From contig NZ_JAAOTJ010000008.1 of NCBI RefSeq assembly GCF_011297335.1, positions 62,001 to 126,000 on the forward strand: a stretch of DNA of 64,000 bases, in the 5' to 3' direction. The notes below the pieces were generated by a model. That model searched no databases. It was not told where the DNA came from and saw only the letters and a program-made list of their open reading frames with translations. Source of the DNA: Catellatospora methionotrophica (GTDB taxonomy: Bacteria > Actinomycetota > Actinomycetes > Mycobacteriales > Micromonosporaceae). Of the stretch, positions 8,207 through 16,788 are shown one piece after another (positions within the stretch are counted from its first letter, which is position 1; every line of letters starts with the position of its first letter). The position numbers were made by a program, and so were the translations under genes.

Positions 8207-8557
8207 CAGTGCTCACCTCTCCGCCGTACTGACCTGAACGAACGGTAACCCACCGGCGGGTGGTCACCGCCAGCGGTCCAGCGGTCTCAGTCTGCGACAC
8301 CTATATATACGCGCTGCCCCGCGCGTCGCTACGCTCCGTAGGTATCGCATTTATGGACAAATAACGGCGCTATCGGGCAACTCGGGCCGGACAGTCGCAC
8401 TCATAGCGAAGAGATGCGGTTCAGGAGCTTGTGCCTACCCCTACGGGTTGGTTAAGTTGTGCCAGCGCCAACCAGAAACAACGAAATCTGTGCCATCCAA
8501 AAGTGGGTGACAGAGCGTCGCAGCAAGCCGCGGCGCCACCGATGACGGAGGCTGTAC
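8207..8557. other. Divergent intergenic region with an A/T-rich core
   Basis: No gene is seen in these 351 bases. The A/T-rich core CCTATATATACGCG (about 8301-8314) and CATTTATGGACAAATAACG (about 8348-8366) stands out in GC-rich surroundings and probably holds the promoters of the B12 gene and the M23 gene. GGTTGG/CCAACC near 8450-8476 can form a hairpin in the M23 leader. I could not match the leader to the ydaO (c-di-AMP) riboswitch often found before actinobacterial cell-wall hydrolases. Confidence 0.5.
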
Positions 8558-9265
8558 GTGCAATACAGGCCAACACTGTTACGGGAGGGTGACCGCTACC
8601 GCGGCCGCCGACGGGCTCCCGCCCCGCCCCGGAGCAGATACCTCGCCGTAGTCACGACCGCTTTCGTAGGCGCAGGAGTCGTCGCCTTCGGTGCCGGAGC
8701 CGGCATCCACGACGCGAAGACCGACGCACTCGTCGGCGACACCGCGACCTCCGAGCTCAGCAGCGCCCGCCTCGAGGCCGCCGACCGGGCCGGCCGCGGC
8801 GAGGACCGCTCGCTGTCCACCTCGATCGCGCAGTCCCCGAACGCCTGGGTCCTGCCGGCCCACGACTACCGCCTGACCTCCCTGTTCGGTCAGCGCTGGG
8901 GCAAGGCACACAAGGGCGTCGACATCGCGGTGCCCGAGGGCACGCCCGTCGCCGCGATGCACGAGGGCGTCGTGGTGCTGTCGCGCTACAACGGCGGCTA
9001 CGGCTACGAGGTGGTCATCGATCACGGCAACAACCTCAAGACCGTCTACGGCCACAACAGCCGCCTGCTGCTCAAAGAGGGCACCCGGGTCAAGGCGGGC
9101 GACATCATCGCCATCTCCGGCAGCACCGGCCACTCCACCGGCCCGCACATCCACCTCGAGATCCACGTCAACGACATCGCGGTGAACCCCATCGCGTGGT
9201 TCAAGACGCACGGCGTCGACCTCGAATTGGAGATCGAACAGGCCTACGACGGCTCGGTGAGCTGA
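8558..9265 (+). CDS. M23 (LytM-type) peptidase, membrane-anchored or secreted
   Basis: A 235-residue protein: basic N-terminus, one hydrophobic helix (YLAVVTTAFVGAGVVAFGAG), a ~60-residue linker, then an M23 domain from about residue 95. The zinc ligands are visible in HKGVD (HxxxD) and HIHLEIH (HxH). The LFGQRWG motif is shared with the next gene. GTG 8558 follows GGAGG at 6-base spacing. It should cut peptidoglycan crosslinks outside the membrane. It corresponds by position to Rv0950c, and the locus holds two tandem paralogues. Confidence 0.9.
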   Translation: MQYRPTLLREGDRYRGRRRAPAPPRSRYLAVVTTAFVGAGVVAFGAGAGIHDAKTDALVGDTATSELSSARLEAADRAGRGEDRSLSTSIAQSPNAWVLPAHDYRLTSLFGQRWGKAHKGVDIAVPEGTPVAAMHEGVVVLSRYNGGYGYEVVIDHGNNLKTVYGHNSRLLLKEGTRVKAGDIIAISGSTGHSTGPHIHLEIHVNDIAVNPIAWFKTHGVDLELEIEQAYDGSVS

Positions 9266-9276
9266 TTTCCTTCGCG

Positions 9277-9310
9277 AAGCCGCCCGGTCTCACCAGACCA
9301 GGGCGGCTTT
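9277..9310 (+). terminator. Intrinsic terminator of the first M23 gene
   Basis: AAGCCGCCC-GGTCT pairs with AGACC-(A)-GGGCGGCTT, followed by TTTG. It lies 12 bases after the stop at 9265. Confidence 0.75.
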
Positions 9311-9539
9311 GTCGTATTCGGGAGCTCGTAGGGGTGGCCCCGGTCACCGGATTCGGGTGGCACAGGTCACCCGACCCTGACAGGACTCAGGGTAGGCCTA
9401 GGTACGTAAAGGGGACATAACTCCGGCGTGCTACCTGCCCGGGTGTCCGTTCCGGCGCGGAGCCGGGCTGGCCATACCTGCTTTGACCAGGCAACATAGC
9501 TCGAGCCCGTGTCAACGTAGACCCGGAGGTTCCCACCTC

Positions 9540-10340
9540 ATGCAAGGCAGCAGTACCGAACTCCTCAAGGCAGCCCGCGCCAAGTACGACGTCGTCAGTG
9601 ACAAGATCCGAAGCGGCCTCCGCGGCCGCTCGCGTCATGTCGTGGCCGTCGCGGCTCTGGCCGGCATCGCGTCTGTAGGCCTGGTCGCAGCCAACATCGA
9701 CAACGGACCCACCGAGGTCACCCCCGTGGCGGCGACGTCCACGGTCAGCCGGGAGGCGGCCGCCGAACGCGCCGACCGCTCGGCCCGCACCACGGCGAAG
9801 ACCCAGGTCGCCGTACCCAAGGCGGCGCCGAAGGCCAAGGCCGTCGCGCCGAAGGCGGCCCAGCCCGCGCAGAGCAAGGCGAAGGCCGGCACCTCGGTGC
9901 CCAAGGCCGCGCCGAAGGCCGCCGCGCCGGTCAAGGTCCGCCCCACCTGGGGCAGCCCCATGCCGGGCGCGCAGGTCACCTCCTGCTTCGGTCAGCGCTG
10001 GGGCGTCCTGCACGCCGGCGTCGACCTCGCCGAGCCCGCCGGCACCCCGATCCGCGCGGTCGGTCCCGGCACCGTGTTCAGCAGTGGCTGGGCCTACAGC
10101 GGCTACGGCATCTCCGTGGTCGTCGACCACGGCGACGGCTACTTCACCCACTACGCCCACATGAGCCGCGACGCGGTCAAGGTCGGCCAGAAGGTGAAGG
10201 CCGGCGACCTGCTCGGCTACGAAGGCTCCACCGGTGACTCCACCGGCCCCCACCTGCACTTCGAGGTGCACAAGGGCATGTGGAACCAGATCGAGCCCAG
10301 CGCGTGGCTCAAGGCCCGCGGCGTCCCGATCAGCTGCTGA
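9540..10340 (+). CDS. Second M23 (LytM-type) peptidase with Lys/Ala/Pro-rich linker
   Basis: A 266-residue protein from ATG 9540, which has GGAGG 10 bases upstream; an ATG 57 bases earlier lacks a good site. Residues 33-53 form a hydrophobic segment. A linker of about 65 residues made of KAAPKA repeats follows, then an M23 domain with TSCFGQRWGVLHAGVDLAEP (HxxxD) and GPHLHFEVH (HxH). The Lys/Ala linker probably spans or binds the cell wall. It is a tandem paralogue of the 8558 gene, with its own 275-base leader and terminator, so the two are likely separate transcripts. Confidence 0.9.
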   Translation: MQGSSTELLKAARAKYDVVSDKIRSGLRGRSRHVVAVAALAGIASVGLVAANIDNGPTEVTPVAATSTVSREAAAERADRSARTTAKTQVAVPKAAPKAKAVAPKAAQPAQSKAKAGTSVPKAAPKAAAPVKVRPTWGSPMPGAQVTSCFGQRWGVLHAGVDLAEPAGTPIRAVGPGTVFSSGWAYSGYGISVVVDHGDGYFTHYAHMSRDAVKVGQKVKAGDLLGYEGSTGDSTGPHLHFEVHKGMWNQIEPSAWLKARGVPISC

Positions 10341-10356
10341 CCCACCTCAAGACGGA

Positions 10357-10382
10357 TGGCCCGGATCCTCGGATCCGGGCCA
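10357..10382 (+). terminator. Terminator of the second M23 gene
   Basis: TGGCCCGGATCC and GGATCCGGGCCA form a perfect 12-bp stem with a 2-base loop, 17 bases after the stop. No T-run follows. Confidence 0.65.
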
Positions 10383-10452
10383 CGTCTGTATCCGCTCACG
10401 GCGCTGACCAGCCGTCCGCTCGCGGTGATGAGCGCAGTTCGCTCACGGGGAT

Positions 10453-10513
10453 GATCGCCGTTTCGGGTCGAGAAGTCGGGTTGAACCGCACTTTCTGACC
10501 CGAAACAGCGATC
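10453..10513. repeat. Intergenic palindrome family A, copy 1
   Basis: GATCGCCGTTTCGGGTC (453-469) and GACCCGAAACAGCGATC (497-513) are inverted copies with one mismatch. The 27-base centre begins GAGAAGTCGGG. It lies between the convergent M23 and pcrA genes. Five relatives occur in the window. Confidence 0.85.
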
Positions 10514-10522
10514 AAGCGGCGG

Positions 10523-12952
10523 TCAGATCTTCTCCAGCGGCGCATGGCGCAGGACCAGCCAGAGCACCTGGTCGCCGAAGTCGACCTGGACCTGGGCCCG
10601 CGCTCCCGCGCCCTGCACGGCCAGCACGCGGCCGAGGCCGTAGCGCTGGTGGTTGACCCGGTCACCGGCCGACAGCGACGGGGCCCCGGCCAGGTCGCTC
10701 GCCGTGGCCAGCTTGCTCGGGTCGATGCCGATCTTGCTGGCCAGCGCCGCCGCCCGGGCGGTGTTGCCGACGAAGGTGCCGCTCCCCCGCTCCTGCGCCC
10801 GCTCGCGGCCGCCGATGCCGCCGCCGCGCGAACCCCAGGAGGTGTACGCCCCCTCGGTGCGCTGCCAGTCGAGCAGCTCCGGCGGCAGCTCCTCCAGGAA
10901 GCGCGACGCCGGGTTGTACTGCGGCTGCCCCCACGCCGAGCGGGTCACCGCCCGCGACAGGTAGAGCCGCCGGCGGGCACGGGTGATGCCGACGTAGGCC
11001 AGCCGCCGCTCCTCCTCCAGCTCCTTGACGTCGCCCAGCGAGCGCAGGTGCGGGAAGATCCCGTCCTCCAGGCCGGTGAGGAAGACGACCGGGAACTCCA
11101 GGCCCTTGGCGGTGTGCAGGGTCATCAGGGTGACCACGCCCTGGTGCTCCGGGTCGTCGGAGGGCACCTGGTCGGCGTCGGCCACCAGTGCGACCTGCTC
11201 CAGGAAACCGGCCAGCGTCGGCGTCTCGTCGGCCGCGGCGGTGCGCTCGGCGTACTCCCTGGCCACGCTGACGAGTTCCTGCAGGTTCTCGACCCGGCCC
11301 TCGTCCTGCGGGTCCAGGCTCTCCTCCAGCTCCGAGAGCAGCCCGGACTCGGTGAGCAGCAGCTCCAGCACCTGCTCCGGCGGCGCGGTGCGGGCCAGCT
11401 CGCGCGCGGAGTCCATCATGGTCACGAACTCGCCGATCGCGTTGACGGCCCGGGACGAGATGCCCGGCGCCTCCGCGGCCCGCCGCAGCGCCGCCCCGAA
11501 CGAGACGCGGTCGCGTGCGGCCAGCGCCTCCACCACGGCCTCGGCACGGTCGCCGAGACCCCGCTTGGGCGTGTTGATGATCCGGCGCATGCTGACGGTG
11601 TCGTCCTCGTTGGACACCGCCCGCAGGTAGGCCAGCGCGTCGCGGACCTCCTTGCGTTCGTAGAAGCGCACCCCGCCGACGACCTTGTAGGGCAGGCCGA
11701 GCCGGATGAAGATGTCCTCGAACACCCGGGACTGGGCGTTGGTGCGGTAGAACACCGCCACGTCGCCGGGCCGGGCGGACTCGGCGTCGGTGAGCCGGTC
11801 GATCTCACGGGCCACCCAGTCGGCCTCGTTGTGCTCGTTGTCGGCGACGTAGCCGACGATCTGCTCGCCCGCGCCCTGGTCGCTCCACAGCCGCTTGGGC
11901 TTGCGGTCGCTGTTGCGGTCGATGACCGCGTTCGCGGCGGACAGGATGGTCTGCGTGGAGCGGTAGTTCTGCTCCAGCAGGATGGTGCGCGCCTGCGGGT
12001 AGTCGCGCTCGAACTCCAGGATGTTGCGGATCGTCGCACCGCGGAACGCGTAGATCGACTGGTCGGCGTCACCGACCACGCACAGCTCGCCCGTATCGCC
12101 GACCAGCTCCTTGACCAGCGTGTACTGCGCGTGGTTGGTGTCCTGGTACTCGTCGACCAGGACGTGCCGGAAGCGGCGCCGGTACTTCTCCGTCACCTCG
12201 GGCTTGGCCTGCAGCAGATGCACCGTGCGCATGATGATGTCGTCGAAGTCGAGCGCGTGTGCCTGCTGCAGGCGCTGCTGGTAGAGCGTGTACGCCTCGC
12301 CCAGCACCCGCTCGGCGGGCCCGTGCGGGCTGAACGCCTCGGGGTCGACCAGCTCGTTCTTCAGGTTCGACACCTGCGCGGCCAGGCTGCGCGGCGGGTA
12401 TCGTTTGGGATCCAGGTCGAGCTCGCGCGAGACCAGCTGCATCAGCCGGCGCGAATCGTCCGCGTCGTAGATCGAGAAGGTCGACTTGAGGCCCGCGTGC
12501 TCGTGCTCGGCTCGCAGAATGCGCAGGCAGGCGGAGTGGAACGTGGAAACCCACATCATCCGGGCCCGGTTGCCGACCTGATGGGCGACCCGTTCCCGCA
12601 GCTCACCGGCGGCCTTGTTGGTGAACGTGATGGCCAGCACCTCGCCGGGGTGCACCCCGCGGGCGGCCAGCAGGTAGGCGATGCGCTGGGTCAGCACCCG
12701 GGTCTTGCCGGAGCCCGCGCCCGCGACGATCAGCAGGGGCGAGCCCTCGTGGGTCACCGCCGCCCGCTGGGGCTCGTTGAGGCCCTCCAGGAGCGCCGCC
12801 ACGCGCGGGCCGGACTCGGTGGGGGCACGGTCACCCGGGGACGCCCAGGAGCCGCCGGAGGCCTTCTCGGCGGGCGGTTTCGCGGTGGCGGGCCTGCCCC
12901 CGGGCGTCGTCTCGGACGGCGTCATCTCGGGGAGATCGAAGAGCGATTGCAT
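10523..12952 (-). CDS. pcrA: ATP-dependent UvrD/PcrA-type DNA helicase
   Basis: An 809-residue SF1A helicase for repair and replication restart. Motif I is IVAGAGSGKTRVLTQRIAYL near residue 75, motif II is VLVDEYQDTN, motif III is VVGDADQSIYAFRGA, and motifs V-VI include MTLHTAKGLEFPVVFL and YVGITRARRRLYLSRA. The C-terminal ~60 residues (AGDRVNHQRYGLGRVLAVQG) form the Tudor-like RNA-polymerase-binding domain typical of PcrA/UvrD1. The ~55 N-terminal residues are a flexible leader. It matches uvrD1 (Rv0949) in position beside the M23 and chorismate mutase genes. Confidence 0.96.
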   Translation of the reverse strand: MQSLFDLPEMTPSETTPGGRPATAKPPAEKASGGSWASPGDRAPTESGPRVAALLEGLNEPQRAAVTHEGSPLLIVAGAGSGKTRVLTQRIAYLLAARGVHPGEVLAITFTNKAAGELRERVAHQVGNRARMMWVSTFHSACLRILRAEHEHAGLKSTFSIYDADDSRRLMQLVSRELDLDPKRYPPRSLAAQVSNLKNELVDPEAFSPHGPAERVLGEAYTLYQQRLQQAHALDFDDIIMRTVHLLQAKPEVTEKYRRRFRHVLVDEYQDTNHAQYTLVKELVGDTGELCVVGDADQSIYAFRGATIRNILEFERDYPQARTILLEQNYRSTQTILSAANAVIDRNSDRKPKRLWSDQGAGEQIVGYVADNEHNEADWVAREIDRLTDAESARPGDVAVFYRTNAQSRVFEDIFIRLGLPYKVVGGVRFYERKEVRDALAYLRAVSNEDDTVSMRRIINTPKRGLGDRAEAVVEALAARDRVSFGAALRRAAEAPGISSRAVNAIGEFVTMMDSARELARTAPPEQVLELLLTESGLLSELEESLDPQDEGRVENLQELVSVAREYAERTAAADETPTLAGFLEQVALVADADQVPSDDPEHQGVVTLMTLHTAKGLEFPVVFLTGLEDGIFPHLRSLGDVKELEEERRLAYVGITRARRRLYLSRAVTRSAWGQPQYNPASRFLEELPPELLDWQRTEGAYTSWGSRGGGIGGRERAQERGSGTFVGNTARAAALASKIGIDPSKLATASDLAGAPSLSAGDRVNHQRYGLGRVLAVQGAGARAQVQVDFGDQVLWLVLRHAPLEKI

Positions 12953-13094
12953 CGTCTGGAGAGTCTATGCGCCCCCTCCGACATCGACCCAGCCCGCCAC
13001 CGGTGAGCGTGAAACCGGACCGTAGCGAGAAGGTCGTGCAGGTGTCACCGATGGGCGGTGGCGCGGCGGAAACGCATACGCAAGGATGCCTTCA

Positions 13095-13100
13095 TAAAAT
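13095..13100 (+). promoter_or_regulatory. Possible -10 element of the 5'-nucleotidase gene
   Basis: TAAAAT fits the actinobacterial TANNNT -10 and lies in a short A/T-rich patch (CTTCATAAAATCATC) about 41 bases before the ATG at 13142. No clear -35 is visible. Confidence 0.35.
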
Positions 13101-13141
13101 CATCGCGCACCCCCGCGCGATGCCGACTCTGGAGGCCCCCC

Positions 13142-14986
13142 ATGAATCACCCCCGTTCTCGGGGCTGGGCAGGCAAGGTGCGGCACCTGGCGCTACCGGC
13201 GCTGGCCCTGGCCGTCGTCGCGACGATCCCGTTGAGCAGCGGTTCGAGCGCATCCTCGGCCCCGGCGTGGACACCCCTCTCGCCGGTGTCGGTCAACATG
13301 GCCGCGGCGGCTCCGGCCGGCCACGCGGCGTACGGCAACCTGCTCGCGTTCAACGACTTCCACGGCGCGATCGACGCGCCGACCGGCAGCGGCGCGGCGG
13401 TGCTGGGCACCCCCGCGGGCGGTGTCGAATACCTGGCGCACTGGGTCAAGAAGCTGCGTGCCGAGGGCGAGGCGGCCGGACAGGACGTCGTCACCGTCGG
13501 CGCGGGCGACATGATCGGCGCGACGCCACTGGTCAGCGCGGCGTTCCACGACGAGCCCACCATCGAGCTGCTCAGCGAGCTGGGCCTGGACGTCACCTCG
13601 GTCGGCAACCACGAGTTCGACGAGGGCGTCACCGAGCTCAAGCGGATGCAGCACGGCGGCTGCCACCCGGTCGACGGCTGCTTCGCCGGCGACGGCTTCG
13701 ACGGCGCGGCGTTCCAGTATCTCGCCGCGAACGTCACCGACAAGCGCACCAAGCTGCCCATCCTGCCGCCGGTCGACGTGAAGATCATCGACGGCGTGCC
13801 GGTCGGTTTCATCGGCATGACGCTGGAGGGCACCCCCGGCATCGTCAACCCGGCGGGCATCACCACGGTCGACTTCCGCGACGAGGTCGAGACGGCGAAC
13901 CTGTGGAGCAGCCTGCTCCGCCTGCTCGGCGTCAAGGCGCAGGTGCTGCTGCTGCACGAGGGCGGCCAGCAGGGCGCCACCGGCAACATCTCCACCTGTG
14001 ACGGCTTCACCGGCGTGATCTCCCCGATCGTGGCCGGGCTGCGCGACGAGATCGGCGTCGTGGTCTCCGGCCACACCCACCGCTTCTACTCGTGCTCGCT
14101 GCCCAACAAGTCGGGCAAGCCCGTCGTGGTCACCAGCGCCGGCACCAATGGCCAGCTGGTCACCGACATCACGCTGAACATGGACCGCCGCAGCCGCACC
14201 TTCACCTCGATCGAGGCGCACAACGTCGTCGTCGAGAACGGCGTACGCAACGCCGACGGCACCTGGCAGACCACCGCACCGGGCGTGTTCGTGCGCAACC
14301 CCGCGCTGGCCGACCCGGCCGCCAAGGCGATCGCGGACAAGTACCGCACCGCCGTGGCGCCGCTGGCCAACCGGGTCGTCGGCAGTGTCACCGCCGACAT
14401 CGTGCGCGACGCCCAGCCCAGCGGGGAGAGCCCGCTCGGCGACGTCATCGCCGACGCCCAGCTGGCCTGGACCGCCTCGGCCGGGGCACAGCTCGCGCTG
14501 ATGAACCCGGGCGGCATCCGCGCCGCGATCACGTACGCCAACTCCCCCGGCGGCGAGGCGCCGGGCCAGGTGACCTACGGCGAGGCGTTCACCGTCCAGC
14601 CGTTCAACAACCTGGTGGTGACCGCGTCGCTGACCGGCGCGCAGCTCGACGCGGTGCTGGAGCAGCAGTTCGCCGGCCACGCCGGGCAGAACACCACCAA
14701 GATCCTCCAGGTCTCGGCGGGCTTCACCTACTCGTACGACAGCACCCTGCCGCTGGGCAGCCGGGTCTCCGACCTGAAGCTCAACGGCACGCCGATCGAC
14801 CCGGCGGCTTCGTACAAGGTGACGACGAACGACTTCCTGGCCAACGGCGGCGACAACTTCACGGCGCTGACCGCGGGCACGGGCCGGGTCTACGCCCCCG
14901 GGTTCGACGTCGACGCCCTGGTGGCGCACCTGGCCACCGGCCCGATCACCCCGGGACCGGCCAACCGCATCACCAAGCTCGGCTGA
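13142..14986 (+). CDS. Secreted 5'-nucleotidase/UDP-sugar hydrolase family metallophosphatase
   Basis: A 614-residue protein from ATG 13142, which has TGGAGG at 6-base spacing; a start 84 bases upstream would bury the signal peptide. Residues 1 to ~42 form a Sec signal (RHLALPALALAVVATIPLSS, SSA/APA-type cleavage). The metallophosphatase domain shows FNDFHG, GAGDMIG, VGNHEFDEG and VSGHTHRFYSC. The C-terminal 5'-nucleotidase domain begins around ERVVGSVTAD-like sequence and includes ALMNPGGIRA and NDFLANGGDNF. It probably recovers phosphate and nucleosides from external nucleotides. No cell-wall anchor is seen. Confidence 0.93.
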   Translation: MNHPRSRGWAGKVRHLALPALALAVVATIPLSSGSSASSAPAWTPLSPVSVNMAAAAPAGHAAYGNLLAFNDFHGAIDAPTGSGAAVLGTPAGGVEYLAHWVKKLRAEGEAAGQDVVTVGAGDMIGATPLVSAAFHDEPTIELLSELGLDVTSVGNHEFDEGVTELKRMQHGGCHPVDGCFAGDGFDGAAFQYLAANVTDKRTKLPILPPVDVKIIDGVPVGFIGMTLEGTPGIVNPAGITTVDFRDEVETANLWSSLLRLLGVKAQVLLLHEGGQQGATGNISTCDGFTGVISPIVAGLRDEIGVVVSGHTHRFYSCSLPNKSGKPVVVTSAGTNGQLVTDITLNMDRRSRTFTSIEAHNVVVENGVRNADGTWQTTAPGVFVRNPALADPAAKAIADKYRTAVAPLANRVVGSVTADIVRDAQPSGESPLGDVIADAQLAWTASAGAQLALMNPGGIRAAITYANSPGGEAPGQVTYGEAFTVQPFNNLVVTASLTGAQLDAVLEQQFAGHAGQNTTKILQVSAGFTYSYDSTLPLGSRVSDLKLNGTPIDPAASYKVTTNDFLANGGDNFTALTAGTGRVYAPGFDVDALVAHLATGPITPGPANRITKLG

Positions 14987-15031
14987 CCCACCGCACCGAT
15001 AGATCGAGGTCTCACATGATGGTCGACGTGC

Positions 15032-15059
15032 TTGCACCGCGAGGTATCCATGGCATACT
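15032..15059 (+). promoter_or_regulatory. Putative promoter of the aroQ leader transcript
   Basis: TTGCAC (15032-15037), a 16-base spacer and CATACT (15054-15059) resemble sigma-70-type boxes. Seven bases after the -10 is the GTG of the leader ORF (15067), so the leader would be leaderless, a common arrangement in actinobacteria. An in-frame ATG at 15016 preceded by GAGGT is the alternative if transcription starts earlier. Confidence 0.5.
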
Positions 15060-15066
15060 TGGCAAC

Positions 15067-15132
15067 GTGATCAACCAGGCGTTCTACTTTACCTATGGCA
15101 CCGGGAACCCGGCAGTCGTAGGTCGTGCCTGA
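15067..15132 (+). CDS. Phe/Tyr-rich leader peptide of the chorismate mutase gene
   Basis: A 21-codon ORF, GTG start, TGA stop, beginning MINQAFYFTYGTG. Four of five consecutive codons are aromatic (TTC TAC TTT ACC TAT). The stop codon lies in the loop of a hairpin formed by AGGTCGTGC and GCAC-AGA-GACCT (about 15119-15144), and a 14-bp terminator follows at 15148-15180 before aroQ. This is the layout of ribosome-mediated transcription attenuation, with aromatic amino acids as the signal for an enzyme on the Phe/Tyr branch. It is inferred from sequence; I know of no proof for this gene. Confidence 0.7.
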   Translation: MINQAFYFTYGTGNPAVVGRA

Positions 15133-15147
15133 GCACAGAGACCTCAC

Positions 15148-15180
15148 GAAAGCCCCGGGCTCCCAGAGCCCGGGGCTTTC
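15148..15180 (+). terminator. Attenuator-type intrinsic terminator before aroQ
   Basis: GAAAGCCCCGGGCT (148-161) pairs exactly with AGCCCGGGGCTTTC (167-180) around a 5-base loop, followed by GCCTTTG. It sits 50 bases before the aroQ start. The ACCCGG segment inside the leader ORF (about 15107-15112) could pair with the CCGGG of the terminator arm to give an alternative fold. Confidence 0.75.
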
Positions 15181-15229
15181 GCCTTTGTCCCGGCCACTGG
15201 TGAGCGACAATCCCACTGAGGAGTCCCAC

Positions 15230-15514
15230 ATGAGCGCCATCGCCCACGAGACCGGCAGTACGACGCCCGAGGCGGCCACGGAGATCACGTCCATGCGTGA
15301 GCGCATAGACCAGATCGACGCCGCACTGATCGCACTGTGGAAGGAGCGTGCCGCGATCTCGCAGCAGGTCGGCAAGACCCGTGTCGCGTCCGGCGGCACC
15401 CGCCTGGTGCTCAGCCGCGAGCGCGAGATCATGGACCGCTTCCGCGCCGAACTCGGCCCCGACGGCACCCAACTCGCCCTGCTCATCCTCCGCGCCGGCC
15501 GCGGCCCCCTCTGA
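15230..15514 (+). CDS. aroQ: AroQ-type chorismate mutase
   Basis: A 94-residue intracellular chorismate mutase converting chorismate to prephenate. The helical AroQ pattern is clear: MRERIDQIDAALIALWKERA (R23, R40), GKTRVASGGTRLVLSRERE (K49, R51, R58), then LGPDGTQLALLILRAGRGPL. The ASGGTRLV insert and the GRGxL tail match the short M. tuberculosis enzyme Rv0948c, which has low activity alone and is activated by DAHP synthase through its C-terminus; the same is likely here. ATG 15230 follows GAGGAG with a 7-base spacer. Expression is probably controlled by the upstream leader and attenuator. Confidence 0.93.
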   Translation: MSAIAHETGSTTPEAATEITSMRERIDQIDAALIALWKERAAISQQVGKTRVASGGTRLVLSREREIMDRFRAELGPDGTQLALLILRAGRGPL

Positions 15515-15540
15515 CCCACCCAGCCCACCCACCCCACCCG

Positions 15541-15609
15541 TGCCGCAACTCTTAAAGAGTCGCGCCTTCAGCAAGCCCGGATGACCGCGACTCTTTAAGA
15601 GTTGCGGCA
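15541..15609. repeat. Intergenic palindrome family C, copy 1 (24-bp arms)
   Basis: TGCCGCAACTCTTAAAGAGTCGCG begins at 15541 (24 nt) and its perfect reverse complement ends at 15609, with a 21-base centre. Each arm is itself an imperfect palindrome (CGCAACTCTTNAAGAGTNGCG). It lies between convergent aroQ and the peptide-transporter operon. A half-size relative is at 48594-48614. Confidence 0.85.
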
Positions 15610-15777
15610 GGTGGGGGGGCTGGCCGGACGGGCGGCGGGGGCGGGCGGGGCAGGAGGGGGCACATGCACAGGGCACCGCCCGCTATGCGGACGGTGCCCT
15701 GCTCTATGTTGACCCGGTGGCGGGCGGTCCGGCCGGAGGCTCAACCCCACCTGACCGTTCGCCACCGGGAGACACTC

Positions 15778-16788
15778 CTACCCTGCCGCGTGCACCACGT
15801 CCCGCTCCTGCGCGAAGTGGCATGCGCTCGGGTGTCCCGAGGTGGGACGGATCTGCAGCAGCGGCTCCTCCACCGAGCAGATCTCCTGTGCCTTCCAGCA
15901 CCGGGTGCGGAAACGGCAGCCCGACGGCGGGTTGGCCGGCGACGGGACGTCGCCCTCCAGCCGGATGACCGCCTTGCGCTGCCGCGCCGTGGGGTCCGGC
16001 ACCGGCACCGCGGACAGCAGAGCCTGCGTGTACGGGTGCGTCGGCCGGACGTAGATGTCGTCGTCGGTACCGACCTCGACCATCTTCCCGAGGTACATCA
16101 CGCCGACGCGGTCGGCGATGTGGCGCACCACCGACAGGTCGTGGGCGATGAAGATGTACGACAGGTTGAAATCGGTCTGCAGCTGGTCGAGCAGGTTCAT
16201 CACCTGAGCCTGGATCGACACGTCGAGTGCCGACACGGGCTCGTCGCAGACGATGACCTCGGGCTTGAGAGCCAGCGCGCGGGCGATGCCGATGCGCTGG
16301 CGCTGGCCGCCGGAGAACTGGTGCGGGTACCGGTTGATGTGCTCGGGGTTGAGACCGACCACGTCGAGCAGTTCCTGCACCTTGCGCCGCCGCTCGCCCT
16401 TGGGCGCGACCTCGGGGTGGATCTCGTACGGCTCCCCGACGATGTCGCCCACGGTCATCCGCGGGTTGAGCGAGGTGTACGGGTCCTGCATGACGAGCTG
16501 GATGTTGCGGCGCAGCCGGCGCTGATCGGCCGGGTTGAGCCGCAGCACGTCCCGCCCCTGGTAGCGCACCTCGCCCGAGGTGGGCTTCTCCAGGTTCATC
16601 AGCAGCTTGGCCAGCGTCGACTTGCCGCAGCCCGACTCGCCGACGATGCCCAGGGTCTCGCCCTTGTGCAGGTCGAGCGATACGCCGTCGACCGCCTTGA
16701 TCTGCCCGATGGTGCGCTTGAAGAGGATGCCCTGGCGGATCGGGAAGTGCTTGACCAGGTCACGTACTTCGAGGATCACTTCACTCAC
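15778..16788 (-). CDS. Dipeptide/oligopeptide ABC transporter ATPase, OppF/DppF type
   Basis: A 336-residue cytosolic ATPase of a peptide importer. Walker A is GIVGESGCGKSTLAKLLM, the signature is FSGGQRQRIGIARAL, and Walker B is VIVCDEPVSALDVS. The C-terminal oligo_HPY segment includes HPYTQALLSAVPVPDP and GCRFRTRCWKAQEICS with the CxxRCxxAxxxC cysteines that often bind an Fe-S cluster in this family. It overlaps the upstream ATPase gene by 8 bases. Substrate (dipeptide, oligopeptide or other) cannot be told from sequence. Confidence 0.92.
   Translation of the reverse strand: MSEVILEVRDLVKHFPIRQGILFKRTIGQIKAVDGVSLDLHKGETLGIVGESGCGKSTLAKLLMNLEKPTSGEVRYQGRDVLRLNPADQRRLRRNIQLVMQDPYTSLNPRMTVGDIVGEPYEIHPEVAPKGERRRKVQELLDVVGLNPEHINRYPHQFSGGQRQRIGIARALALKPEVIVCDEPVSALDVSIQAQVMNLLDQLQTDFNLSYIFIAHDLSVVRHIADRVGVMYLGKMVEVGTDDDIYVRPTHPYTQALLSAVPVPDPTARQRKAVIRLEGDVPSPANPPSGCRFRTRCWKAQEICSVEEPLLQIRPTSGHPSACHFAQERDVVHAAG

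Noticed and set aside
8207-8557. Cobalamin riboswitch controlling the B12-binding protein gene
   Set aside because: No B12-box-like sequence (GCCACTG-type) is visible in the leader of the minus-strand gene.
8207-9539. c-di-AMP (ydaO) riboswitch in either M23 peptidase leader
   Set aside because: Actinobacterial M23 and Rpf genes often carry one, but I could not find the conserved GGGGTGAAT or CAGCTAACCTCGTAGGC-type segments in either leader.
10544-13006. Long open frame antisense to pcrA (about 820 codons)
   Set aside because: It is a mirror of GC-rich codon bias; its translation is low-complexity Val/Gly/Arg/Leu with no family resemblance, while the opposite frame is a complete helicase.
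13193-15037. Long open frame antisense to the 5'-nucleotidase gene
   Set aside because: Low-complexity product, no ribosome-binding site, and the opposite strand holds a complete secreted enzyme.
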